Source of the DNA: Leucobacter sp. OLIS6
GTDB taxonomy: Bacteria > Actinomycetota > Actinomycetes > Actinomycetales > Microbacteriaceae
Reading direction: 5' to 3'
DNA: 64,000 nt
Assembly (NCBI RefSeq): GCF_002752355.1
Contig: NZ_MRAV01000014.1
Location: 558,001-622,000 of the forward strand
Positions within the stretch are counted from its first letter, which is position 1, and each line of letters begins with the position of its first letter. Below the pieces are notes generated by a model, which worked only from the letters and a program-made list of their open reading frames with translations, was not told the DNA's origin and searched no databases. Positions 57,296 to 64,000 of the stretch are shown here, in pieces. A program made the translations under genes and the position numbers.

Positions 57296-57538
57296 CCGCG
57301 CCCGCCGTGCTGGTGCACGGTCGGCCACCCGGCCCGGCGATCCGACGAATGGAGCCCGGACCGGCGAACGCTCCTCCGGCCGACGAGTGGACCCGCAACC
57401 GACGATTGGACCCTGGACCGGCGGCCGACTCGCCGTCCACTCGTCGCCCAGGTGTCCAACGGTGCCGTCTCAGGTCAGCCGCACCCCGCTATCCGCACGA
57501 ATCCCAACGCCCCAACCGCGCAGGGCGCTGGGGCACGC
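57296..57538. other. Gene-free stretch with clustered CGACGA-type repeats
   Basis: About 240 bp between the DtxR-like gene and the tRNA-Leu terminator, with no credible gene. It holds the repeats at 57343-57446 and otherwise nothing I can identify. Confidence 0.5.
57343..57446. repeat. CGACGAnTGGA repeats and inverted copy
   Basis: CGACGAATGGA (57343-57353), CGACGAGTGGACCC (57381-57394) and CGACGATTGGACCC (57400-57413) are three direct copies. GTCCACTCGTCG (57435-57446) is a perfect inverted copy of the second over 12 bp. Intervening ACCGGCG segments also repeat. The cluster looks like several binding sites or a degenerated tandem duplication. Confidence 0.5.
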
Positions 57539-57578
57539 AAAAGGCCCCGGCCGAGAAGAATCTCGGCCGGGGCCTTTT
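57539..57578. terminator. Bidirectional terminator beyond tRNA-Leu
   Basis: Perfect 18-bp arms AAAAGGCCCCGGCCGAGA (57539-57556) and TCTCGGCCGGGGCCTTTT (57561-57578) with an AGAA loop. Each strand has a T4 after its 3' arm. It lies 9 bp from the 3' end of the minus-strand tRNA and can stop transcription from either side. Confidence 0.92.
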
Positions 57579-57586
57579 CGTTCGCG

Positions 57587-57671
57587 TGCGCGGAGGGGGA
57601 CTTGAACCCCCACGCCCTAATACGGGCACTAGCACCTCAAGCTAGCGCGTCTGCCATTCCGCCACCCGCGC
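57587..57671 (-). tRNA. tRNA-Leu(GAG)
   Basis: 85-nt class II tRNA read on the minus strand. The acceptor arms GCGCGGG and TCCGCGC pair over 7 bp with one G-T; discriminator A. The D arm starts TGGCGGAATGGCAGACGCG. The anticodon arm is CTAGC-TTGAGGT-GCTAG, giving anticodon GAG in loop positions 34-36. A long variable arm TGCCCGTATTAGGGCG identifies leucine. The T arm is GGGGG-TTCAAGT-CCCCC. CCA is not encoded. Confidence 0.97.
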
Positions 57672-57855
57672 GAACACTGCTTCCAGATCGAACCTCGCGG
57701 TTTGTTCCGGCAACAGAGATAAACTCTAGCACGGTTCCCGAGACCCGACGAACCGGGCTCGTCGCCCGCGCGCGTCGCGGCCCCTGGAGCGGATTCCCGC
57801 GAGTCGATCCGCCCCGCGTCCGCCCCGCATCAGCCCCGGCACCGCCGCCCGAACC
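57672..57855. other. Intergenic region before the helicase gene end
   Basis: About 180 bp with no gene. It should carry the tRNA-Leu promoter on the minus strand; TTGCCG near 57700-57705 is a weak -35 candidate. I see no terminator hairpin for the helicase. Confidence 0.35.
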
Positions 57856-59667
57856 CTACGGGCTGAGGCGCCGACGCAGCAGCTCGATCCGCTTCTGCAG
57901 TTGCGACACGCTCGCCTGCGCGACCGCGGGCCCGCCGCAGATGCGCCGGAGCTCGGTGTGCACCGCGGGGTGCGGATCCCCCGACACCTTCGAGTACATG
58001 CCGACGAGGCTGTTGAGGAGCTTGCGCTGCTCCCCCAGGGTGCGGTGCAGCGCCCCGGGGGCCTCCGCCTTCTCGGGCGCGTGTTCGAGGATTCCCTGCT
58101 TCGTCGCACTGCTGCGCGCCTGCCGGGCCTGGCGCTGCTGCAGCACCGCTTTCACCTCGTGCGGTTCGAGCAGGCCGGGGAACCCGAGGAACTCGAGCTC
58201 CTCCTCGCTCTCCACCTCCGCGTAGCCGCCGAACTCGGCGCCGTCGAACACAGCACGATCAAAGTGCGCGTCGGACCCGAGCGCCTGGTAGACGAAGCCC
58301 TCGCCGTCGGCGAGCTCCGAGGACGCCTTGTCCTCGCGCTCGGCCTCGGCCATGAGGGCCGCTTCGGCGTCCCACATCTCCTCCGCACTCTTCGGCCCCT
58401 CGAGCACGTGCCCGCGCTCCTTCTCCATCTCCTGCGCGAGCTGCATGAGCGCCGGCACGTTCGGGATGAAGACCGAGGCGACCTCGCCGCGCCGGCGCGA
58501 GCGCACGAAGCGACCGATCGCCTGGGCGAAGAACAGCGGGGTGGACGAACTGGTGGCGTACACGCCGACGGCGAGGCGGGGCACGTCGACGCCCTCGGAC
58601 ACCATGCGCACCGCGACCATCCAGCGGGATTCGCCCTTCGAGAACTCGTCGATGCGGTCCGAAGCGCCCGCGTCGTCGGACAGGATGAGCGCGACCTGCT
58701 CGCCGGTGATCTCACGGAGCTGCTTCGCGTACGCCTTCGCCGCCGCATGGTCGGTCGCGATCACGAGACCGCCCGCATCGGGGATCGAGCGGCGCACCTC
58801 GCTCAGGCGACGGTCGGCGGCGCGCAGCACCTGCGAGATCCAGTCGCCGGCGGGATCGAGCGCGGTGCGCCAGGCCTGCGAGGTGACGTCCTTGGTGTTG
58901 CCCTCGCCGAGCCGCGCCTCCATCTCCTCGCCCGCGGAGGTCTGCCAGCGCATCTTGCCCGCGTAGACCATGAAGACCACGGGGCGGACGACGCCGTCGG
59001 CGAGCGCGCGGCCGTAGCCGTAGTCGTAGTCGGTGACCGAGACCTTTGATCCGTCGCCCTGCGGCGCGTACGCCACGAACGGGATCGGCGCGTCGTCGGA
59101 ACGGAACGGGGTGCCCGTGAGCGAGAGCCGCCGCTTGGCGGTCGCGTACGCTTCGCGGATCCCGTCACCCCAGCTCAGCGCGTCGCCGCCGTGGTGCACC
59201 TCGTCGAGGATCACGAGCGTGTCGGCGTTCTCGGTGATGAGGCGGTGCTGCACCGGCTTCATGGCGACCTGCGCGTAGGTGACGACGATGCCGTGGTAGT
59301 GCGAGCCGTAGCCGAGGCCGTCGCCGTTGGAGTAGTAGGGGTTGAGCCGGATTCCGGCGCGCGCTGCCGCGTCCGCCCACTGGGTCTTCAGGTGCTCGGT
59401 GGGCGCGACGACGATCACCTGCGAGACGGTGCGGTTCGCGCGCAGGATCGACGCCAGGCGGAGCGCGAACGTCGTCTTCCCCGCTCCCGGCGTCGCGGAG
59501 GCGAGGAAGTCGAGCGGTTCGGTGTCGAGGTACTTCCGAATCGCCTCTTCCTGCCAGGCCCGCAGGGTTCCCGCGGTGCCGTGCGCGGCGCGCTCCGGAT
59601 ATGCCGGGGGCAGGTGCTCGGCTGCGCTCGTGCCCGGCAGGTGGAGGCCGTGGTCCGAGTCAGTCAC
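57856..59667 (-). CDS. DEAD/DEAH-box helicase (SSL2/RadD-like)
   Basis: 603-residue superfamily 2 helicase of the DNA-repair/restriction type. Motif I is SATPGAGKTTFALRLASIL, motif Ia VVAPTEHLKTQWA, motif II DEVHHGG, motif III SLTGTPFRSD and motif VI QAIGRFVRSRRRG. A ~170-residue C-terminal region without clear family follows (QAR-rich, 'LLNSLVGMYSKVSGDPHPAV' near the end). It is probably a DNA translocase; partners are not visible. GTG start at 59667. Divergent from the SGNH gene, with 123 bp between. Confidence 0.85.
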   Translation of the reverse strand: MTDSDHGLHLPGTSAAEHLPPAYPERAAHGTAGTLRAWQEEAIRKYLDTEPLDFLASATPGAGKTTFALRLASILRANRTVSQVIVVAPTEHLKTQWADAAARAGIRLNPYYSNGDGLGYGSHYHGIVVTYAQVAMKPVQHRLITENADTLVILDEVHHGGDALSWGDGIREAYATAKRRLSLTGTPFRSDDAPIPFVAYAPQGDGSKVSVTDYDYGYGRALADGVVRPVVFMVYAGKMRWQTSAGEEMEARLGEGNTKDVTSQAWRTALDPAGDWISQVLRAADRRLSEVRRSIPDAGGLVIATDHAAAKAYAKQLREITGEQVALILSDDAGASDRIDEFSKGESRWMVAVRMVSEGVDVPRLAVGVYATSSSTPLFFAQAIGRFVRSRRRGEVASVFIPNVPALMQLAQEMEKERGHVLEGPKSAEEMWDAEAALMAEAEREDKASSELADGEGFVYQALGSDAHFDRAVFDGAEFGGYAEVESEEELEFLGFPGLLEPHEVKAVLQQRQARQARSSATKQGILEHAPEKAEAPGALHRTLGEQRKLLNSLVGMYSKVSGDPHPAVHTELRRICGGPAVAQASVSQLQKRIELLRRRLSP

Positions 59668-59790
59668 AACGTTCTAGACTAGCCGGTGCGCCCGGGCGAC
59701 GTGCCCGGGTTCGCGACCGGCAGACGTCCGATCCCCCGAGTTCGGCGCCGTTGCAGCGGTCGTTCCCCGCCGACCGAGAGGATCCCCGCG

Positions 59791-60618
59791 ATGTCCGACG
59801 AAGTGGCGAACGACGCGATTCCGCTGGAACTGCCCTGGTCGCGGTTCGTCGCGATCGGCGACTCGTTCACGGAGGGCCTCGGCGATCCGGATCCCGAGAG
59901 CCCCGGCGGCCTGCGCGGCTGGGCCGACCGCTTCGCGGAGGTGCTCGCGGAGCACGATCCGGAGTTCGCCTACGCGAACCTCGCGGTGCGCGGCAAACTG
60001 ATCGGCCAGATCACCGACGAGCAGCTCGACATCGCGCTCGACCTCCGCCCGGACCTCGTGAGCGTCTGCGCCGGCGGCAACGATGTGATCCGACCGGGCA
60101 CCGACCCCGACGCCGTCGCCGAGCAGCTCGAGTCGATCGTCTCCCGGCTGCGCGACACCGGCGCGACGGTGATCCTCTTCACGGGCGTCGATACGCGTTT
60201 CCAGCCGGTCTTCCGCTCGATCCGCGGCAAGGTGGCGATCTTCAACGAGAACGTGCGTAAGGTCGCGCAGCGGAACGACTGCTTCGTGGTCGATCAGTGG
60301 GCCCTCGAACAGCTCCAGGACAGCCGGTACTGGGCGGGCGACCGCCTGCACCTGAACGCGCTGGGCCACCACACCATCGCGCGTGCGGCTCTCGACGCGC
60401 TGAACGTGCCGAACGACCTCGCCCCGCTCGATCCGCCGCCGCTGCCGGTGCGCACCTGGCGCGAGGCGCGCAAGGAGGACGTGGTCTGGGCCCGCGAGCA
60501 CCTCGTGCCCTGGGTCATCCGACGCATCAAGCACGTCTCCTCCGGCGACCACATCGAGCCCAAGCGGCCGCAGCCCGGCGCCGTGCACCCGCCGCGGCAC
60601 GACGCGGGCCTCGCGTGA
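59791..60618 (+). CDS. SGNH/GDSL-family hydrolase
   Basis: 275-residue esterase-fold protein, apparently cytosolic (no signal peptide with this start). Blocks are complete: I FVAIGDSFTEGLGD with the catalytic Ser, III CAGGNDVI (Gly-x-Asn), and V DRLHLNALGHH with Asp and His; block II's Gly is in LAVRGKLIGQ. Substrate unknown; lipid or acetyl-ester hydrolysis is possible. ATG at 59791 with GAGAGGA upstream. Overlaps the MFS gene by 4 bp (GTGA), so SGNH-MFS-GH3 form one operon. Confidence 0.9.
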   Translation: MSDEVANDAIPLELPWSRFVAIGDSFTEGLGDPDPESPGGLRGWADRFAEVLAEHDPEFAYANLAVRGKLIGQITDEQLDIALDLRPDLVSVCAGGNDVIRPGTDPDAVAEQLESIVSRLRDTGATVILFTGVDTRFQPVFRSIRGKVAIFNENVRKVAQRNDCFVVDQWALEQLQDSRYWAGDRLHLNALGHHTIARAALDALNVPNDLAPLDPPPLPVRTWREARKEDVVWAREHLVPWVIRRIKHVSSGDHIEPKRPQPGAVHPPRHDAGLA

Positions 60619-61841
60619 CCCCGGCCCCGAGCACGGCACCGGGCCCCTCTCCCGCCCGCAGCATCCGGCCGGCGCTCTTCGCGCTCGCCATCGGCGGTTT
60701 CGGGATCGGCGCGACCGAGTTCGCCGCCATGGGCCTGCTGCCCGAGCTCGCTGCCAATCTGCTGCCCGAGCTGCACCGCAGCGACCCCGATGCCGCGCTC
60801 GGCCGCGCGGCGATGCTCGTATCGGCCTATGCGATCGGCGTCGTCGTGGGCGCCCCGACGCTCGCAGCCTGGCTCGCCCGGTTCCCCCGCCGCCCCGTGC
60901 TGATCGCGCTGGCCGGCGCCTTCGCCCTCGCCTCCATCGCGACCGCAGCCGCCCCCACATTCGAACTCGCGGTCCTCGCCCGCTTCGTCTCGGGGCTACC
61001 GCACGGCGCGTACTTCGGCATCGCCGGACTCGCCGCGGCCGACCTCATGGGGCCCGGCATGCGCGGCCGAGGAGCGGCGTCGGTGCTGCTCGGCCTCGCC
61101 GTCTCGAACGTGCTCGGCGTGCCCCTCATCACCGCGATCGGCCACGCGACGAGCTGGCGCGTCGCCGTGCTCACGATCGCGGCGATCTTCGCGGTCGCGA
61201 CCATCGCCATCGCCCTGACCCTGCCGCGCGGCGAGCACGGTCCCGGTACCTCGATCCGCACCGAGCTGTCGGCGCTGCGCCGACCGGGCGTGTGGATCGC
61301 CGTCGCGATCGGTTCCATCGGCTTTGCCGGGTTCTTCGCGGTCTACAGCACCGTCGCGTCCCTGACCACCGAGGTCGCCGGGCTGCCTGCGACCGCGGTG
61401 CCGTGGCTACTCGCGGTGGTCGGGCTCGGCATGACCGCGGGCAACCTGCTGGGCGGGCGGCTCGCCGACGGGGGCGCGATCCGCACCCTCATCGGCCTCA
61501 TGCCCGTCTTCTCCGTGCTGCTCGCCGGCACGGCGCTGCTCGCGCCGTTCCCGATCCCGCTCACCATCGGGCTGTTCCTCATCGGAACGGTCGGCTCCGT
61601 GATGGTGCCGTCAGTGCAGGTCCGCCTCATGGACGTCGCGGGCGATGCGCACACGCTCGCCGCCGCGCTCAACCACTCGGCGCTGAACATCGGCAACGCC
61701 ATCGGCGCGGCCGTCGCCGGCGCGCTCATCTCGTGGGGCTGGGGCTTCGTCTCACCGCTCTGGGCCGGGGCGCTGCTGGGGCTCGTCGGGTTCCTCTGCG
61801 CGTGGCTCAGCCGCGCCGTCGAGGGGCGGTCCCGCCGATGA
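60615..61841 (+). CDS. MFS transporter, AraJ/DHA1-like
   Basis: 408-residue membrane exporter with twelve hydrophobic helices and short loops. 'LALAIGGFGIGATEFAAMGL' is helix 1 typical of the AraJ/sugar-efflux group, SAYAIGVVVGAPTLAAWLAR is helix 2 with motif A's Arg-Pro turn, and SGLPHGAYFGIAGLAA is helix 4. Substrate unknown. GTG start at 60615 overlaps the SGNH stop; its own stop overlaps the GH3 start by 4 bp. The setting suggests transport of a sugar or glycolipid product. Confidence 0.88.
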   Translation: MTPAPSTAPGPSPARSIRPALFALAIGGFGIGATEFAAMGLLPELAANLLPELHRSDPDAALGRAAMLVSAYAIGVVVGAPTLAAWLARFPRRPVLIALAGAFALASIATAAAPTFELAVLARFVSGLPHGAYFGIAGLAAADLMGPGMRGRGAASVLLGLAVSNVLGVPLITAIGHATSWRVAVLTIAAIFAVATIAIALTLPRGEHGPGTSIRTELSALRRPGVWIAVAIGSIGFAGFFAVYSTVASLTTEVAGLPATAVPWLLAVVGLGMTAGNLLGGRLADGGAIRTLIGLMPVFSVLLAGTALLAPFPIPLTIGLFLIGTVGSVMVPSVQVRLMDVAGDAHTLAAALNHSALNIGNAIGAAVAGALISWGWGFVSPLWAGALLGLVGFLCAWLSRAVEGRSRR

Positions 61842-63076
61842 GTCGCCGCGCAGCGCTGGCCGCACGCGGAGCACGGAGCGCACGGGAACGCCTCGCCGTC
61901 GCGCTCGCCGCGATCGGCACGGCAGCGCTGCTGCTCGGCGCGTCCGGTTGCGCACCCGAGCCGGCACCGGCCCGCCCGAGCTCCAGCGCCCCGAAGCCGA
62001 CGAAGACCACTCCGCCGCCACCCACGCTCGAGGAGCTCCGGCACGCCGAAGCCCAGCGCCTGGTGGCCTCGTGGACCCCGCGCGAGCGCGCCGGGTCCAT
62101 CGTGATGGCCGGGTTCGAGGGGACGGACCCGGCACCGGTGCGCGCGTTCGCCGCGCAGCAGCACCTCGGCGGGGTCATCCTCATGGGCGGCAACGTCCCG
62201 GGCACCCCGGAGGAGCTGCGAACGCTCACCGCGGGCCTGAGCCCCGACCCGGAGCTCCCGGTGCTCACCGGCATCGACGAGGAGGGCGGCGAGGTCACGC
62301 GGCTCCCCTGGGACGACCTGCCCGGTGCCGCAGAACTCCGATCGCAGCCGCCCGCGCAGACCACCACCGCCTTCCGCTCGCGCGCCGGCCTGCTGCACGA
62401 CGGCGGTGTGACGGTCAACTTCGGGATCGTCGCCGACGTCACCTCGGACCCGAACAGCTTCATCTTCGGGCGCGTGCTCGGCGAGACCGCCGCCGAATCC
62501 GGGCCCCGTGTCGCAGCGGCCGTCGCGGGCGAGCGCGGACTCGTCGCCTCGACGCTCAAGCACTTCCCCGGGCACGGGGCCGCCCCCGGCGATTCGCACA
62601 GCGGGATCCCGCGGACCGACCTCGACCGCGCGAGCTGGAAGCGCGACGAAGCACCGCCCTTCGCCGACGGCATCGCCGCGGGTGCGCAGCTGCTGATGTT
62701 CGGGCACCTCGCCTACACGGCGGTCGACGCGGCACCCGCCTCGCTCTCCCCCACCTGGCACCGGATCGCCCGCGACGAGCTCGGGTTCACCGGCGTCGCG
62801 GTCACCGACGATCTCGGGATGCTGCTCTCCTCCGGCGACCAGGCCTACGCCGACCCGACGAAGAACGCCGTGGACGCCCTCGCAGCGGGCAACGACCTGC
62901 TGCTCATGGTGATCGGCTCGGATCAGGCCACGGCGACCGGTGCGATCGATGGGATCGTCGCCGCGGTCGCCGCGGTCGCCGCGAAGACCGTGCCCGAGGC
63001 GCGGCTGACCGACGCGGCGACGCGGGTCACGGAGCTGCGGCTCGAGCTCGCGGGCTGGAAGCCGCCCGCGAGCTGA
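61838..63076 (+). CDS. Glycoside hydrolase family 3 lipoprotein (NagZ-like)
   Basis: 412-residue exported enzyme. The signal peptide ends in a lipobox (LLLGASGC-A), then a Pro/Ser/Lys/Thr linker and the GH3 barrel. LKHFPGHGAAPGDSHSG includes the Asp-His pair typical of NagZ-type beta-N-acetylhexosaminidases, and VAVTDDLGMLLSSG holds the nucleophile Asp. The final GH3 C-terminal domain is missing, as in single-domain NagZ. Probable role: removing GlcNAc from peptidoglycan fragments at the cell surface. ATG at 61838. Last gene of its operon. Confidence 0.9.
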   Translation: MSRRAALAARGARSARERLAVALAAIGTAALLLGASGCAPEPAPARPSSSAPKPTKTTPPPPTLEELRHAEAQRLVASWTPRERAGSIVMAGFEGTDPAPVRAFAAQQHLGGVILMGGNVPGTPEELRTLTAGLSPDPELPVLTGIDEEGGEVTRLPWDDLPGAAELRSQPPAQTTTAFRSRAGLLHDGGVTVNFGIVADVTSDPNSFIFGRVLGETAAESGPRVAAAVAGERGLVASTLKHFPGHGAAPGDSHSGIPRTDLDRASWKRDEAPPFADGIAAGAQLLMFGHLAYTAVDAAPASLSPTWHRIARDELGFTGVAVTDDLGMLLSSGDQAYADPTKNAVDALAAGNDLLLMVIGSDQATATGAIDGIVAAVAAVAAKTVPEARLTDAATRVTELRLELAGWKPPAS

Positions 63077-63140
63077 GCCGGGCTGTTCCCGGCTGCGGGC
63101 GCGGGCCGGGCGCGGCTCGTAGCGGGCGGTACGCCGCGGG

Positions 63141-64000
63141 TCAGAGCAGCTCGGCGAGCTCCGGAGCGATCGCCGCCCGCACGGTTTCGCGGGCGCCTTC
63201 CGGACTCTCCGCCGCGAGCGCGAGTGCGGCGAGCCGCTCGCACTCCACCAGCGCGTGCGCCGCGAGCGCGAGGCGCACCGCGGGCACTTTGCTCGGCGCC
63301 ATCGAGAGGCTGCCGACGCCGAGACCCGTGAGGACGAGCGCGAGCAGCGGATCCCCGGCGGACTCCCCGCACACGCCGAGCGGCTTCCCGGCCGCGCGCG
63401 CTCCCGAGGCCGCCGCGGCGATCACGTCGAGCACGGCGGGCTGCCAGGGATCGAGCAGATCCGAGAGCTCTCCCTGCATGCGGTCCGCCGCCATCGTGTA
63501 CTGGGCGAGGTCGTTGGTGCCGAGGCTGCCGAAGTCGACGGCGCCGAGCACCTGCTCGGCGCGCAGCGCGGCCGCCGGAACCTCGATCATCACGCCGGCG
63601 GAACCGAGTCCGGCGGCGCGGACCCGATCGGCGAACCAGCGTGCTTCCGCCGCCGTCGCCACCATCGGGGCCATGACCCGCACGTCGGCTCCGGTCGCCT
63701 CGGCCGCTGCCGCGAGCGCTTCGAGCTGCGCGTCGAGCAGGTCGGGCCGCGCCTGCGAGAGGCGGAGGCCGCGCCGTCCGAGCGCGGGGTTCTCCTCTTC
63801 GCCCAGGTCGGCGAAGGCGAGGGGCTTGTCGGCACCGGCGTCGAGGGTGCGGACCACCACGCGCCGCGCACCGAACGGCGCGAAGACCCGCCGGTAGATC
63901 TCGGTCTGCTCCTCGACCGTCGGCGCTGTTCCGGCCGAGAGGAAGACGAATTCGGTGCGGAAGAGACCGACGCCCTCGAGATCCTGCGCTGCCGCGAGTT
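63141..64000 (-). CDS. ptsI: PTS Enzyme I, C-terminal part, cut by window edge
   Basis: Phosphoenolpyruvate-protein phosphotransferase; starts the sugar phosphotransferase cascade by phosphorylating HPr. The frame is open to base 64000, so only about the last 285 residues are visible: GVGLFRTEFVFLS, 'VVRTLDAGADKPLAFADLGE', ENPALGRRGLRL, MAPMVATAAEARW, 'DFGSLGTNDLAQYTMAADRM' and the catalytic-Cys motif GKPLGVCGESAGDP. The PEP-binding domain is intact. The His-domain is off the edge. Stop at 63141; the converging GH3 gene ends 64 bp away. Confidence 0.93.
   Translation of the reverse strand, partial: LAAAQDLEGVGLFRTEFVFLSAGTAPTVEEQTEIYRRVFAPFGARRVVVRTLDAGADKPLAFADLGEEENPALGRRGLRLSQARPDLLDAQLEALAAAAEATGADVRVMAPMVATAAEARWFADRVRAAGLGSAGVMIEVPAAALRAEQVLGAVDFGSLGTNDLAQYTMAADRMQGELSDLLDPWQPAVLDVIAAAASGARAAGKPLGVCGESAGDPLLALVLTGLGVGSLSMAPSKVPAVRLALAAHALVECERLAALALAAESPEGARETVRAAIAPELAELL

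Overview
This 64 kb window is one continuous stretch of chromosome from a high-GC Gram-positive actinobacterium, most likely Microbacteriaceae (Leucobacter-like; the genus is a guess from general protein character). Supporting this are a mycothiol ligase (mshC), RbpA, PafB/PafC, the actinobacterial oxidase subunit CtaF, a qcrCAB bc1 complex with diheme cytochrome c, DUF3043, frequent GTG starts and many 4-bp GTGA/ATGA overlaps. I see no phage, IS transposase or CRISPR array.

Layout. 1-8.6 kb: MFS exporter (cut by the left edge), aspartate-dehydrogenase-like protein, a NUDIX-LOG fusion, a secreted protein, an unassigned cytosolic protein, a FabH-type ketosynthase, and a MocR regulator divergent from an acetyltransferase. 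8.6-14.5 kb: a two-domain teichoic-acid-type transferase, trpF, pdxY, Cys-tRNA(Pro) deacylase and trpD. 14.7-23.8 kb: the respiratory cluster, with ctaE-qcrC-qcrA-qcrB (+) facing ctaC-ctaD-ctaF (-). Between them lie an acetyltransferase, a TetR regulator and about 700 bp of non-coding DNA with two large hairpins. 23.9-31.8 kb: erpA, DUF3043, pyrD, nrdR, hisD, a methyltransferase, an oxidoreductase and gltD. 31.8-38.1 kb: gltB, an SDR protein and rbpA. 38.1-45.9 kb (all -): FKBP lipoprotein, pafB, pafC, tatC, a Ski2-like helicase and lnt, overlapping or closely packed. 45.9-52.3 kb: trmI, HAD phosphatase, PAC2 protein (+), mshC, uppP and an M20 peptidase. 52.4-57.7 kb: a decayed response regulator, nrdF-nrdE-nrdI, a divergent DtxR-family regulator and tRNA-Leu(GAG). 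57.8-64 kb: a DEAD-box helicase, an SGNH hydrolase-MFS-GH3 operon, and ptsI cut by the right edge.

The most notable system is the ribonucleotide reductase at 52.7-56.4 kb. NrdF has lost all three glutamates that bind the di-metal site in class Ib (replaced by Gln114, Ser174 and Lys208), while the Asp, both His and the radical Tyr remain. This Q/S/K pattern marks the class Ie, metal-free DOPA-radical enzymes. The promoter of nrdI carries two NrdR-box-like sites 31 bp apart, and nrdR itself lies in this window. The divergent neighbour is a DtxR/IdeR-family protein whose metal-binding residues are almost all replaced. A metal-free reductase next to a metal-blind metalloregulator homologue is the pairing I would follow up first.

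Other points: the trmI-to-helY stretch lacks the Pup-ligation genes and tatA usually found there; the NUDIX-LOG fusion; a TetR protein with an Ala/Glu/Pro-rich repeat insertion; a cysteine-free RbpA; an SDR protein without the canonical catalytic Tyr; and a possible leaderless promoter for ctaE.
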